DNA of 64,000 bases from Cryobacterium roopkundense (GCF_014200405.1 NZ_JACHBQ010000002.1:15224-79223); one strand, 5' to 3'; counted from the first letter of the stretch, positions 45,239 through 55,376 are shown. Translations and numbers: made by a program. Notes: generated from the letters alone by a model not told the origin.

Positions 45239-45970
45239 GTGACTTTCGATCCCCCCTCCGAGTCGCGTTTTGCGGCGGCCAGCCGGTTTATGACGGCGCA
45301 GACTTGGTGGATAGCCAGCGAATTAGTTCGCCGGCATCCACATCTACTCATGACGCGCATCACAGCTCAAGACGACGGCCCAATAGTGCTGCTGCATGAC
45401 GAGCAAGATGGCATGCGCATTCAATTCGATTTGGAACGCGGCATCAGATTTGTGGTCTTGGGTGAAGCCGTCAACATTGGGTGGCGACGCATTGTTAACT
45501 CGGACAGTTCGCACGAGATCGTAAAGATGATCGAGTTCGCCACGGGTCTTCAGGCACCCGGAGTCACGCCCAACACCACGCCTCGTGCCCTCGTATACAG
45601 ACTGATCAGTAGCTTCCTGACGTCGGTCGTAAACGACCCGAACGAATGGAACGTCGTACTGGCGCCCATGGCCATTGACGGCACCAACGAACCGAGCGCC
45701 GGGCAGTTTCTGCGCATGTTTCCGTCAACAAGAGCAGCTGTAGCACGCTACACAGCACTGACCCAGACCCGACTATTCAACGGTGGCACACGGCTCTTCC
45801 ACCAGCCGTTTTGGGCCCTTATCCGGGACCTTGAGCCTGTGGCCATTCTCGACACCGCCGGGGTCATCCACACACGCGAGGGCGCCGTGCCCTTGATGCC
45901 AATCTTCACAGAATCAGGCGGTCGGATGTCAACTACCACGGCGTTCGTGCTGGGAAAATTCCAGCCCTGA
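45239..45970 (+). CDS. TY-Chap-like (YbjN/CesT-fold) protein
   Basis: 243 residues from a GTG start. The stretch FMTAQTWWIASELVRRHPHLLMTRITAQDDGPIVLLHDEQDGMRIQFDLERGIRF resembles the TY-Chap2 type of T3SS-chaperone-like domain common in actinobacteria. The C-terminal half is unassigned. No membrane helix. The assignment is from memory of the pattern and should be treated as moderate. Confidence 0.55.
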   Translation: MTFDPPSESRFAAASRFMTAQTWWIASELVRRHPHLLMTRITAQDDGPIVLLHDEQDGMRIQFDLERGIRFVVLGEAVNIGWRRIVNSDSSHEIVKMIEFATGLQAPGVTPNTTPRALVYRLISSFLTSVVNDPNEWNVVLAPMAIDGTNEPSAGQFLRMFPSTRAAVARYTALTQTRLFNGGTRLFHQPFWALIRDLEPVAILDTAGVIHTREGAVPLMPIFTESGGRMSTTTAFVLGKFQP

Positions 45971-46262
45971 CTGACCACTCCAACCTTTCGCTGACCTTCA
46001 CGTCACGTTCTGCGATTAAACCTTTACACGCGAAGCGGTGAAGCCACCCATTCCACTGCGAGGACATTCAGGGCGGCACGGCTGATTCGCGGCCCTCATT
46101 CGAGATAATCCACGAGATTGTCGGGAAGGTGCACCGCAATCTGACGCCTCACGCCGCCAACATTCCACTCTGGAAGTCATTCAGGTGTGCCGTACTCGCG
46201 TGGACTGTTTGTCGAGGAAATAACAGGTCAAGCGGCAAAATGGCGACTGCTAGGCTGACTGC

Positions 46263-47407
46263 ATGTTACGCCGCAGCCTAATCACGCCGACCGTTTTGCT
46301 CGCCATCGCGGTTCTCAGCGGATGCACCGTGGGCCCCCGGTAGAACCGTCGCCGTCAGGCGCACCGACACCAGAGGCAGCGAGCGTTTACACCTGCGACG
46401 ACATTGCCGCCCTTGATGATGTGGCGCCCGTTTTCGTCACCGCCGACGGAACCACGCCGCCCCCGGTTGCCGCGATCCAGCCGGCCTTATCCCTTAACGA
46501 GTACGCCGTGCCAGCCCTGGGGGGTTTGTCCTGCTCCTGGCGGGTCGGCCCCGCGGTCGGCAATCCGATGCAGGACTCCCTTGCGACCGACTGGGCATAC
46601 GTCAGCGTCAAGGTCGTTCCCGGCGGCGCCGACTCTTGGGCGCCCTACGTGGTGGGCGACGGCTTCTCGCTCGGCGACGGCCCCTCCGGCACCCCGATGA
46701 CCATCGTAGGCATTGAAGCGGCGACTGGGTGCGGCATCGAACCCGGCTGCTTCATCAGCGCGCCGGTCGGCGATGACTGGGTCGAAATCGTGCTGAGCAC
46801 GCGCTGGAATAGCCTCGACGGTGGATATTATTCCGGGCTGACGCCCGACGCGATCCTGGCGCAGATGCAGCCGCTCGCGGCATCCGTTTTCACCGCTCTG
46901 ACGGATGCTCACCCCGGCCAGTTGGTTTGGCCGGCGGTCGATCTGGTCGAACGCGAACCGGACTGCACCGGCGCGCTCGGGTCGCAGGGCATCGCCACAG
47001 CCCTCGGCGTCGACTCACTCGAATACGAAGTCCGGTCCCAATCGACCGTCGGCACGACGTATTTCGACAACTACGTGGCGCAGCGGTCGGGAGTATTCAG
47101 CTGCTCCGTGCAGGTCGACGGCGTCCCGGTCGACTTGATCGCCGCCGGCCTCCTGGGTACATCGGTCACGGTCGGCTACGACCTGGCCGGACTCATCGAC
47201 ACGATGGTCTCCACGCCAGACAGCCAGGCCGCCCTGCCGACGGTTGCCCTGAAGGGCGCGGTCGAGGGTGAGCACGCCGTGCAGATCTGCACCGACATCA
47301 CGCATTTCTGCATCGTGTTTTTCTCACTCGGACAGTCGGCCTACCAGGTCCAGTCGAACAGTGACACAGTAGCGATCGCCGAAGCGATCATCGCAGAGGC
47401 CCGCTAA
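46263..47407 (+). pseudogene. Lipoprotein gene with a one-base frameshift
   Basis: The ATG at 46263 encodes a clear lipoprotein signal (MLRRSLITPTVLLAIAVLSG, then Cys in the lipobox) but meets TAG after VGPR. The rest of the protein continues in another frame from about 46330 to 47407 (PVEPSPSGAPTPE onward, with four spaced Cys). Adding one C to the run of five C at 46333-46337 would join both parts as VGPPVEPSP. Either a recent mutation, phase variation or a sequencing error. The mature part is about 350 residues and of unknown family. Confidence 0.75.
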
Positions 47408-47534
47408 AAGCGTGGAGGCGGCTTCAGACAACACAAACTGCATCCGCCGCCGTGCAGCCCGACCGCCCTCGCGCTTTCCCCGTCAGCGAAGCCGACGGCG
47501 CGGATGAAGTCGCGCGAGCGTGATACGGACAGCA

Positions 47535-48065
47535 TCAGCTCAGATAGCCGCTCATGTCGAACGGCTCAAGCGCGGCATCGCCCCGAGCGCGCGACGGATG
47601 ACGAGGGTACCCTCCCCCGAGAGGCTCCCCCAGTGACACCCAGTCACACCCCGCGGTGTCCGTCACCCGCACGATGTCCTCGAGCAGCGACGGCAGATAT
47701 CCCCTCGTGTCGATGAGCCCTCCCCATGCGGCGAGAAGCGTCAACGGCCGACCGTCGATCAACTTCGCAATGTGGCGCTCGTTCTCCATCTTGAGCAGCG
47801 GGTTGCACACGCGGTCAAGCCCCTTGGGGTCCGTCGAGATCTGCGGGTAGAGGTTCAACATGATCCAGCTGTCGAACCCATCGCGCGCTGCGAAGCTTGT
47901 CACGCGCCTGACGGTCGGGTCGGGATCTCCCGGCACCGCAGTGCTCGGGTTCACGCCAAAACAAATGAGGGTCTTCAGACCCACCGTGCCCAAAGCGAAG
48001 CGCGCGGTACCGTCCGCACTCCGCTCGTAGATCCATTGCACGCTATTCACGACCGGCGACATCAT
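47535..48065 (-). CDS. DUF1643-family protein
   Basis: 176 residues from the ATG at 48065. Typical pattern: TLICFGVNPSTAVPGDPDPTVRRVTSFAARDGFDSWIMLNLYPQISTDPKGLD, then LLAAWGGLIDTRGYL and CDWVSLGEPLGGGYPRHP. DUF1643 proteins are widespread on mobile elements; no function is established to my knowledge. Convergent with the lipoprotein gene. Confidence 0.85.
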   Translation of the reverse strand: MMSPVVNSVQWIYERSADGTARFALGTVGLKTLICFGVNPSTAVPGDPDPTVRRVTSFAARDGFDSWIMLNLYPQISTDPKGLDRVCNPLLKMENERHIAKLIDGRPLTLLAAWGGLIDTRGYLPSLLEDIVRVTDTAGCDWVSLGEPLGGGYPRHPSRARGDAALEPFDMSGYLS

Positions 48066-48308
48066 GACCGGCCTTTCCCGGCGTCCATCGATCGATAGAA
48101 TGGCCCCGCATATCGGACTCCGTCGGGACGTGACCCGGGCGAAAGGCTTCAGCATATTCAATGCAGTTCATACCCCACATTCCCATATCAGGGAGCCTCC
48201 GGTCGTCGGACGCGGTTCGCGCGCTCACCTAGTGCCTCGAAACTCACGTGTTTCGAGGCGCTTAGGTTTCGAGACAACTGTCAACGCATCGTGCGCGAAC
48301 GGGCGAAC

Positions 48309-50825
48309 TTATGCTTGGCGGATGGCACGGGTGAAACCTGCGGCGAAGAGGGCGGTAAGCGCCCAGCCGGCGACCGTGAGGAACACCCCGATCCAGCCGA
48401 CGGCTTGACCGCCGACGGTAGAGGTGAGGCGGCATGCTGATCCGGCGCCGGTCGACACCAGCGGGATAGTCGTGTCAACAGCGATCTGGAATGTCTGGAT
48501 GCTGGTGCACGGAGTGCTAATTAGCTCGTGTGTCGTGCTAGTCGTGACCACAGCCAACGCCCCTGGCACGAAGGACGTGACAAGGACCGCGATCAGCAGA
48601 ATACCGGCGACGCCGATCAGTGCACGCCAGGGCTGGTACCCATACCCGAGGGTGAGTTTGGTGAACCGGGCCCATGCTTTCGCGCGACCGGTCAGGGTGC
48701 TGCGTTGGACCTGGTCGTCACGTTGGGCGATGAGGGCACTGCGGGCGTCCGCATCGTGGCCGGCAGCGCGCGCAACGGCAGCTAACTGCTGGTACGGTTG
48801 CGCCGCGTAGGAGGCCGTGCCGTCCCGCAGGAAGTCCAGCCACCTCGTAAACCTCGCCGTCGGGTACCCGTCATAGGTGAGCCCATCAACCACCCACCCC
48901 GTGCCGCCGATGGCCCGGCCCACAGTCTCATCAGCCACCCATAGCCCACCGGTGATCTGCGCACCCACGAAACGCACCGCACCCCTATCGCCGTGCCCGG
49001 TCGCCGTGAACCCGTCATCAAGGACCATGTCGCCACCGACACTCACCCCGTCGGCGGCAAGGGCGGGACCGGTCTCATTGGTCAGAATCGCACCACGCAA
49101 ACTCAACTGCGTGGTGATCTGCGCACCCAAGAGACGCACCGCACCGTCATCGCCGTGCCCGGTCGCCGTGAACCCGTGATCAAGGACCATGCCGCCACCG
49201 ACACTCACCCCGTCGGCGGCAAGGGCGGGACCGGCCTCATTGGTCAGAATCGCACCACGCAAACTCAACTGCGTGGTGATCTGCGCACCCAAGAGACGCA
49301 CCGCACCGTCATCGCCGTGCCCGGTCGCCGTGAACCCGTGATCAAGGACCATGCCGCCACCGACACTCACCCCGTCGGCGGCAAGGGCGGGACCGGCCTC
49401 ATTGGTCAGAATCGCACCACGCAAACTCAACTGCGTGGTGATCTGCGCACCCAAGAGACGCACCGCACCGTCATCGCCGTGCCCGGTCGCCGTGAACCCG
49501 TGATCAAGGACCATGCCGCCACCGACACTCACCCCGTCGGCGGCAAGGGCGGGACCGGTCTCATTGGTCAGAATCGCACCACGCAAACTCAACTGTGTGG
49601 TGATCTGCGCACCCAAGAGACACACCGCACCTCTATCGCCGTGCCCGGTCGCCGTGAACCCGTGATCAAGGACCATGCCGCCACCGACACTCACCCCGTC
49701 GGCGGCAAGGGCGGGACCGGTCTCATTGGTCAGAATCGCACCACGCAAACTCAACGGTCCGGTGATCTGCGCACCCAAGAGACGCACCGCACCGTCATCG
49801 CCGTGCCCGGTCGCCGTGAACCCGTCATCAAGGAACATCTGACCGCCGACACTCACCCCGTCAGCGACGAGAGCGGGACCGGTCTCACTGGTCAGAATCG
49901 CACCACGCAAACTCAACGGTCCGGTGATCTGCGCACCCAAGAGACACACCGCACCATTATCGCCGTGCGCGGTCGCCGTGAACCCGTCATCTAGGAACAT
50001 GCCACCGCCGACATTCACCCTGTCGGCGGTCAGGACGGGACCGGTCTCATTGGTCAGAATCGCACCATTCATACTCAACTGTCCAGTGATATGCGCACCC
50101 AAGAGACGCACCGCACCATCGTCGCCGTGCCCGGTCGCCGTGAACCCGTCATCTAGGAACATGCCACCGCCGACACTCACCCTGTCGGCGGTCAGGACGG
50201 GACCGGTCTCATTGGTCAGAATCGCACCACGCAAACTCAACGGTCCGGTGATCTGCGCACCCAAGAGACGCACCGCACCGTCATCGCCGTGCCCGGTCGC
50301 CGTGAACCCGTCATCAAGGAACATGCCGCCACCGACACTCACCCCGTCAGCGGCAAGGGCGGGACCGGTCTCATTGGTCAGAATCGCACCATTCATACTC
50401 AACTGTCCGGTGATCTGCGCACCCAAGAGACACACCGCACCGTCGCCGGCGTACTGGTCGGTGACGTCGACGACGGACCGACTCAGGTCCAGGTCGGGAA
50501 TCTGACACCTTTCACCGTTGACTCCGTCGAGCAAGTGACACGATTTTAGGCTGAGTAGGATTGGGGAGATCAGGTGATCCAAGTCGAGCCGTCCGATAAT
50601 CCTGGCACCACGCAATTGCAGACCGTGCGGGTCCGCCCCGCCGTCAGGTAGGTGACGGCCACGAAGAATGTCCCGAATAACCTCCGCACGGATCTCGTGT
50701 TGTGTCCCCCACGAGCCCATTACGGCGGCATCGATCGCGTCGTCGACGGCGCCGGGGGCAAGATCAAAAATTGTGCCCACAGCCACGTGCTTGACTAACA
50801 TCTGTTCCAAGTCGGTCAGCTTCAT
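48309..50825 (-). CDS. Membrane protein with nine 54-residue beta repeats
   Basis: 838 residues from MKLTDLEQMLVKH. The N-terminal 110 residues contain LRGARIIGRLDLDHL, which announces the fold. Then come nine full and one partial copy of a 54-residue unit (GAV.LLGAQIT..LSLRGAILTNETGP.L.ADGVSVGGGM.LDDGFTATGHGD). At least two membrane helices follow (LIGVAGILLIAVLVTSFVPGAL and AVGWIGVFLTVAGWALTALFAAGF). The repeats likely stack as a beta-helix, as in bactofilin- or pentapeptide-like proteins. Similar Streptomyces proteins are often labelled membrane oxidoreductases without proof. Confidence 0.75.
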   Translation of the reverse strand: MKLTDLEQMLVKHVAVGTIFDLAPGAVDDAIDAAVMGSWGTQHEIRAEVIRDILRGRHLPDGGADPHGLQLRGARIIGRLDLDHLISPILLSLKSCHLLDGVNGERCQIPDLDLSRSVVDVTDQYAGDGAVCLLGAQITGQLSMNGAILTNETGPALAADGVSVGGGMFLDDGFTATGHGDDGAVRLLGAQITGPLSLRGAILTNETGPVLTADRVSVGGGMFLDDGFTATGHGDDGAVRLLGAHITGQLSMNGAILTNETGPVLTADRVNVGGGMFLDDGFTATAHGDNGAVCLLGAQITGPLSLRGAILTSETGPALVADGVSVGGQMFLDDGFTATGHGDDGAVRLLGAQITGPLSLRGAILTNETGPALAADGVSVGGGMVLDHGFTATGHGDRGAVCLLGAQITTQLSLRGAILTNETGPALAADGVSVGGGMVLDHGFTATGHGDDGAVRLLGAQITTQLSLRGAILTNEAGPALAADGVSVGGGMVLDHGFTATGHGDDGAVRLLGAQITTQLSLRGAILTNEAGPALAADGVSVGGGMVLDHGFTATGHGDDGAVRLLGAQITTQLSLRGAILTNETGPALAADGVSVGGDMVLDDGFTATGHGDRGAVRFVGAQITGGLWVADETVGRAIGGTGWVVDGLTYDGYPTARFTRWLDFLRDGTASYAAQPYQQLAAVARAAGHDADARSALIAQRDDQVQRSTLTGRAKAWARFTKLTLGYGYQPWRALIGVAGILLIAVLVTSFVPGALAVVTTSTTHELISTPCTSIQTFQIAVDTTIPLVSTGAGSACRLTSTVGGQAVGWIGVFLTVAGWALTALFAAGFTRAIRQA
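48975..50440. repeat. 162-bp tandem repeats inside the beta-repeat gene
   Basis: Nine full units of 162 bp. Units between about 49090 and 49570 are almost identical in DNA, pointing to recent expansion. Confidence 0.9.
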
Positions 50826-50867
50826 GGCGTTGAGCATCCCACACCCCAGCTCCCGGTCGCAATCGCA

Positions 50868-50890
50868 ACTAGACGTCAACGACGTCTAGT
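50868..50890. promoter_or_regulatory. Perfect 10-bp inverted repeat
   Basis: ACTAGACGTC-AAC-GACGTCTAGT, 43 bp upstream of the beta-repeat gene start. Probable operator. Confidence 0.55.
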
Positions 50891-51000
50891 ATCCCTAGGG
50901 AAACGCGGCGTCTCACACTCCGTCTGCTGCGCCTTTCGACGACGCAGAATCTCGCGGTGCGGCTCATCTCAGAACTACGTCGCATAACCTGCAGGCTGCG

Positions 51001-51107
51001 TGACGGTACTCACCATCAGTTCCGAGACAACCTGTACGGCCCCGATAGGCCCAGAACTCGAACGGACTTCTACTTCTTGGCGAGAAGCTTCTCCACGTCA
51101 GGCCGCA
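51001..51107 (-). pseudogene. Relic of a resolvase gene 3' end
   Basis: Encodes LRPDVEKLLAKK followed by a stop, matching the end of the resolvase at 57650 (LRPDGQRLLSKK). Similarity continues about 70 bp past the stop (51001 onward matches 57583 onward). A leftover of a second related transposon end. Confidence 0.75.
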
Positions 51108-51233
51108 GTAACCGCGGTCGATAAGCAACAGGCGGGCCACTCTGCAGAACTGGACCACGACTCCTGATCTAGACCACTCCCCCGGCTGCGCCGCCTGTCG
51201 GAATTTGTCAAGGTGGATGAGGCCAGTGGGAGT

Positions 51234-52241
51234 TTAGGCGGCTAGTTCGAGCCCTTCATTCTCGATCGGTTTGGGGGCTGGTTTATTGATCCATGCCGTC
51301 TTGGGAATGGACAGGATCTGCGGCGCCTTGTTGGTGCTGAATCGCTCTGGGAAGCGTGCGCGTGCCGCGTCCAGCGTCGCTGCCCGTTCGATGGCCTTCG
51401 CCTGGGCGAGGCCGTAGTGGACGTCTGCTGGCGTGTTGAGGCCGATCCCGGAATGGCGATGCTCGTGGTTGTAGCCGTCGACGAACGAGGCCATGAACGT
51501 CTTCGCGTCGGCAAGGGAGCCGAAGCGTTCGGGGAACGTCGGAGCGAACTTCAGGGTCTTGAACCAGGCCTCGCTGTAGGGATTATCGTTACTCACCCGA
51601 GGCCTCGAGTGCGATTTGGTGACCTCCAAGTCAGACAACAGCGCCGCGACGGTCTTGGACGTCATCGACGTGCCGCGGTCGGCGTGAACGACCTGAGGGA
51701 CGCCGTGAATGCCGAAGATCTCCTTCATCATCTCCACCGCCAGCTCGCCGGATTCCGACGCGTGAACATAGGCGCCGACGATGTAGCGGGAGTAAATATC
51801 GATCATCACGTAAGCATCGAAGTACTTGCCCTTGATCGGGCCGGCGAGTTTCGTAATATCCCAGCTGAGTACCTGGCCGGGTCCCGTCGCCGTCAGTTCC
51901 GGGATCGCCCGGGCAGGATGGTGCGCCTGGCGGCGGCGGTCCTTGACCTGCTGATTCTCGTTCAACACCCGATACATCGTTGATATGGAGCACAAGTACG
52001 TGTCCGCGTCGAGCAGTTGGGCGTAGATCTGGATCGGCGGCAGGTCAACGAACGGCTGTGAATTGACGACGTCAAGGATCTCGCGGCGGCCTTCATCGCC
52101 GATCTTGTTCGCCGGAATCGTCGCCGGCCGGGCCACGGGAATGCGTCGTTTCCTTGTGGCTGTCGCTCGAGGGATCCCGACCAGGTCGGCCGCGACGCGA
52201 GTCGAGATCCCTCGACTGGCCAGTTCGCGGTACGCGGTCAT
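51234..52241 (-). CDS. IS3-family transposase OrfB (rve integrase core)
   Basis: 335 residues. HTH_21-type start, then the DDE core: VLSWDITKLAGPIKGKYFDAYVMIDIYSRYIVGA (first Asp), VPQVVHADRGTSMTSKTVAALL (second Asp) and SDNPYSEAWFKTLKF-like RVSNDNPYSEAWFKTLK (Glu). Its ATG overlaps the OrfA stop (TAATG), so it can be made by coupled re-initiation rather than only by frameshift. Confidence 0.92.
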   Translation of the reverse strand: MTAYRELASRGISTRVAADLVGIPRATATRKRRIPVARPATIPANKIGDEGRREILDVVNSQPFVDLPPIQIYAQLLDADTYLCSISTMYRVLNENQQVKDRRRQAHHPARAIPELTATGPGQVLSWDITKLAGPIKGKYFDAYVMIDIYSRYIVGAYVHASESGELAVEMMKEIFGIHGVPQVVHADRGTSMTSKTVAALLSDLEVTKSHSRPRVSNDNPYSEAWFKTLKFAPTFPERFGSLADAKTFMASFVDGYNHEHRHSGIGLNTPADVHYGLAQAKAIERAATLDAARARFPERFSTNKAPQILSIPKTAWINKPAPKPIENEGLELAA

Positions 52242-52675
52242 TACGGCTTCGTGTGCGGTGTTTCGTCCCGCGAGCTCTTCGAAAGACTTTCGAGTAGCTC
52301 GTGCATTTTTGACATGATCTCCAACGCCACCCCCGTCGTTTCCAACCGCTGCTCGGTCTTGCTCAGCTGGCGGCGCAGCCGGGCGATTTCAGCTTGCTCC
52401 GGTGTTAACCGGCCAATCTTCTCGCCGGGCTTCTTCCCCGCGAGGACACCAGCGTCACGCAGCTTTCGCCACTCGGTGATCTGTGAGGAGTAGAGCCCTT
52501 CGGTGCGCAGATAAGTGCCGCCCTCGTTGTTCTTGATGGCCGTGTCGTACGCGGCGAGGTAGGCAAGCTTCTGCGCTGGGGTGAATGACCTTCTCGAGGT
52601 CGGACCACCAGCTCGGGGTCCGGGACTACTCATATGACTATCGTCGCGCACTGCGCTCAAAGACGGACTGGACAT
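52241..52675 (-). CDS. IS3-family OrfA (helix-turn-helix)
   Basis: 144 residues. SRRSFTPAQKLAYLAAYDTAIKNNEGGTYLRTEGLYSSQITEWRKLRDAG is the usual N-terminal HTH of IS3-type OrfA, followed by a leucine-zipper-like ARLRRQLSKTEQRLETTGVALEIMSKMHELL. It binds the element ends and pairs with OrfB. Confidence 0.9.
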   Translation of the reverse strand: MSSPSLSAVRDDSHMSSPGPRAGGPTSRRSFTPAQKLAYLAAYDTAIKNNEGGTYLRTEGLYSSQITEWRKLRDAGVLAGKKPGEKIGRLTPEQAEIARLRRQLSKTEQRLETTGVALEIMSKMHELLESLSKSSRDETPHTKP

Positions 52676-53131
52676 GGTGATGATTCCTGATTCTCGCCCT
52701 ACGTCAAACGGCGGACTTGCTCTGAGCTACTGGCCTCACACAACCCTGACACGTAGGGTGTGCGCCCGCAGGGCGTGCCTGTGACGGGGTCCACCTGCAG
52801 GGCGAGGCCACTCCCAACGGTCGTGGTCATTTCCGGAGATATCACTTTCGCGAGAGAGTTGCCCAATGCGTCGTCGTTATGCCGGTATTTTGTCGAGCTG
52901 TTCTGTGCACTGGGGACACGATGGAAGCCTTTCGTGATCCTGCCTCGGAACGAAGAACGCCCCGCAGAGTGCGCGCACCCCCGTGCCCTCGATGGTGCTA
53001 CCGGCTAGGTGCTTCGTGTGTGTGTAATGTGCCTTCTGCCCCGGTTGAGACTGTGCGAGTTCCCCGCTTGCCGTGATGGTCTCCAGTAATTGAACACGCC
53101 GCTGCCAGGCACCCGGCTCAGCAATATTGGT

Positions 53132-53139
53132 GAATTCAC
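53132..53139. repeat. Target-site duplication, left
   Basis: GAATTCAC, identical to 54580-54587. Confidence 0.85.
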
Positions 53140-54579
53140 GGTCACGTCCCTCTGAGTGGTGTAATTCCCAGGGTTCGATCGTTGGAATAACAACGTAACG
53201 AACCACCGTGCGATGGTCAGTGAGAACCGTTCAAAGTTCCTCACAGAAAGACACATCACACGATGGCTCTAGACCAGTCTGCCCTGCTCGCGCTCCTCTC
53301 TGAACTCAAGCTCACCAATGTCACCGATCGAATCCGAATGGTGACCGAAACGCTCTACCAAGAACTCATCAACGCGGAGGCCACCGCCCACATCGGCGCG
53401 GCCCCGTTTGAGCGTTCTGACGATCGCACCAACCAACGCAATGGGACCCGCTCGCGCGTCTTGACGACCACGGCCGGGGACCTGAATCTGAAGATCCCCA
53501 AGCTGCGTCAGGGCTCATTCTTCCCGGCACTTCTGGAGCGGCGCCGGCGCGTGGACCAAGCCCTGTTCGCCGTGGTTATGGAGGCTTACCTCCACGGCGT
53601 CTCGACCCGCAAAGTCGACGACCTGGTCAAAGCACTCGGCGCGGACACCGGCATCTCCAAGTCCGAAGTATCCCGGATTTGCGCCGATCTTGACGGGGAA
53701 GTCGCCACGTTCCGTGGCCGTGACCTCGGCGTAACCGGCTACCCCTACGTGTTCCTCGACGCCACGTATTGCAAGGCCCGCGTCAACCACCGCGTCATCT
53801 CCCAGGCGATGGTCGTCGCCATCGGCGTGGCCGCTGACGGCCGCCGCGAGGTCCTTGGTTTCGACGTCGGTGACAGTGAGAATGAGATCTTCTGGACGGA
53901 GTTCTTGCGGTCTTTGAAGGCCCGAGGGCTGGACGGCGTGAAGCTCGTCATCTCCGACGCTCACTCGGGGTTGAAGAAGGCGATCAGCACCGTTTTTCAG
54001 GGTGCCGCCTGGCAACGCTGCAGGGTCCACTTCATGAGAAATGTTCTCTCGATCGTGCCGCGGGCGAGCCAGGACATGGTCGCTGCCGTCATCCGCACCA
54101 TCTTCGCCCAGCCCGACGCGAAGCACGTTCAGGCCCAGTTCGACGAGGTCACCCGGATGCTCGAGCGCTCTCACCCGAAGGTCGCCACGATGCTCCACGA
54201 CGCGCGCGCCGACATCCTCGCATTCTGCGGATTCCCGCCCAAACACTGGCGACAGGTGTGGTCCACAAACCCACTCGAGCGCTTAAATAAGGAAATCAAG
54301 CGCAGGACCGATGTCGTCGGTGTGTTCCCCAACCCAGCCGCCCTGCTCCGCCTCGCAGGCGCCGTCCTCGTCGAGCAACACGACGAGTGGGAAGCCGGCT
54401 CCCGGCGCTACCTCTCCGAGGACTCCATGCGCCAGCTGACCGCCTTCAACGCCGCCCTCACCCTCCCCGACGCGAACGCCCTGACGGGGGTGATTCCCGT
54501 TCCCGAGCTCATTGCCGCATAATCAAATCAGCTGACCCGCACGGTGACGATGAATTACACCACCCGGCGGGACGTGACC
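53140..54579 (+). mobile_element. IS256-type insertion sequence, 1440 bp
   Basis: The ends carry an inverted GGTCACGTCCC (53140-53150 and its complement 54569-54579), with further imperfect pairing through GTGGTGTAATTC. It is bounded by 8-bp direct repeats GAATTCAC. One transposase gene. Intact ends and duplications suggest recent insertion. Confidence 0.9.
53263..54522 (+). CDS. IS256-family (Mutator) transposase
   Basis: 419 residues. TETLYQELINAEATAHIGAAPFERSDDRTNQRNGTRSR, then LDATYCKARVNHRVISQAMVVAIGVAADGRREVLGF (first Asp), VKLVISDAHSGLKKAI (second Asp) and WSTNPLERLNKEIKRRTDVVGVFPN (Glu). These are the Mutator/IS256 DDE residues. Full length and apparently intact. Confidence 0.95.
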   Translation: MALDQSALLALLSELKLTNVTDRIRMVTETLYQELINAEATAHIGAAPFERSDDRTNQRNGTRSRVLTTTAGDLNLKIPKLRQGSFFPALLERRRRVDQALFAVVMEAYLHGVSTRKVDDLVKALGADTGISKSEVSRICADLDGEVATFRGRDLGVTGYPYVFLDATYCKARVNHRVISQAMVVAIGVAADGRREVLGFDVGDSENEIFWTEFLRSLKARGLDGVKLVISDAHSGLKKAISTVFQGAAWQRCRVHFMRNVLSIVPRASQDMVAAVIRTIFAQPDAKHVQAQFDEVTRMLERSHPKVATMLHDARADILAFCGFPPKHWRQVWSTNPLERLNKEIKRRTDVVGVFPNPAALLRLAGAVLVEQHDEWEAGSRRYLSEDSMRQLTAFNAALTLPDANALTGVIPVPELIAA

Positions 54580-54587
54580 GAATTCAC
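54580..54587. repeat. Target-site duplication, right
   Basis: GAATTCAC, identical to 53132-53139. Confidence 0.85.
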
Positions 54588-55376
54588 TCTCGAGCCTGTC
54601 CCATCCTTGCTCGGGCGGCGAGAGCGAGATAAGGGCCCTCAACGTGAGTTGCCATTCGAGGTTTGATCCTTTGAACTGCGATTCGGTCTCCACCGTCAGC
54701 TGAATCTCATCAGCTTCGTAGTCAGAGTCACGCACAGGAGTCACTTCGATTGTCAGCTGTGCCAAGATTCCCTTCGCTGCGAGCGGATGGGAAACAACCA
54801 GGCGCGCGGAACCACCGTCGGCTACCGCACGGAGCGCGCCGAGTATTTCAAGCTGCACCGATAATTCCCACTCGGTCAGAAGCCTTGCCGATGTCTCTTG
54901 CTTCAGCAGTCGGAGATCTTCGTTGCTGGGCAGCCAATTACTCGTGCTGCCCGCAGCTTCGGCACGTTCAATCTCAACGTAGAAGTCACCAAAAGCCGTG
55001 TGGTTGTTCTTCGCGAGTCCGGCTACTACGAGCCAGTTGACACCGGTTTTGGGGTCACACCAAACACCTCCACGCCACTGCGAAATCTTGATCTCGCGGA
55101 GATGCAAGAGCGTGCTACCTCTGATTCGGCCCTCATCCGAATCCTCGCTTGGGTCGGTACCGATCGACTCAGTTGCTTTGAGGATGAGTGGGTGATCTAG
55201 CTCACTCAGCGGGTGAAGTTGCGCTAATTGACCATCAGCAAGCACCCGCCGCGGAAAGGGCGAAGCCCATCCGGAGGTCAAATCGTCGCGCATCACTCGG
55301 AGTGTAGGACGAGCTCGACGACTATGCACAAAGTCAGTCTGCCCTACCGGAGGTGTCCGGGCCGCGGATAATCGCT

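Larger units (their letters stand above)
51151..52829 (-). mobile_element. IS3-type insertion sequence (ends approximate)
   Basis: Two transposase genes flanked by short inverted GACCACGAC copies (51153-51161 and its complement 52820-52828). The inverted ends are imperfect beyond 9 bp and no target duplication was found, so the borders are tentative. Confidence 0.45.
52877..55293 (-). pseudogene. Toxin-like/DUF3039-like gene split by an IS256-type element
   Basis: The 5' part (54580-55293) encodes MRDDLTSGWASPFPRRVL and onward, including WLVVAGLAKNNHTAFGDFYVEIERAE and LISLSPPEQGWDRLESEF. The 3' part (52877-53139) continues in the same frame with EFTNIAEPGAWQRRV and ends in a DUF3039-like Cys motif (ALCGAFFVPRQDHERLPSCPQC). 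Removing the IS and one 8-bp duplication restores one gene of about 320 codons. It follows an HTH gene by about 80 bp, as a second operon gene. Toxin-like is an inference from that pairing. Confidence 0.82.

Noticed and set aside
48993..49994. Rightward ORF with perfect repeats
   Set aside because: Mirror image of the 54-residue repeats of the leftward membrane protein; repeated only because the DNA is.
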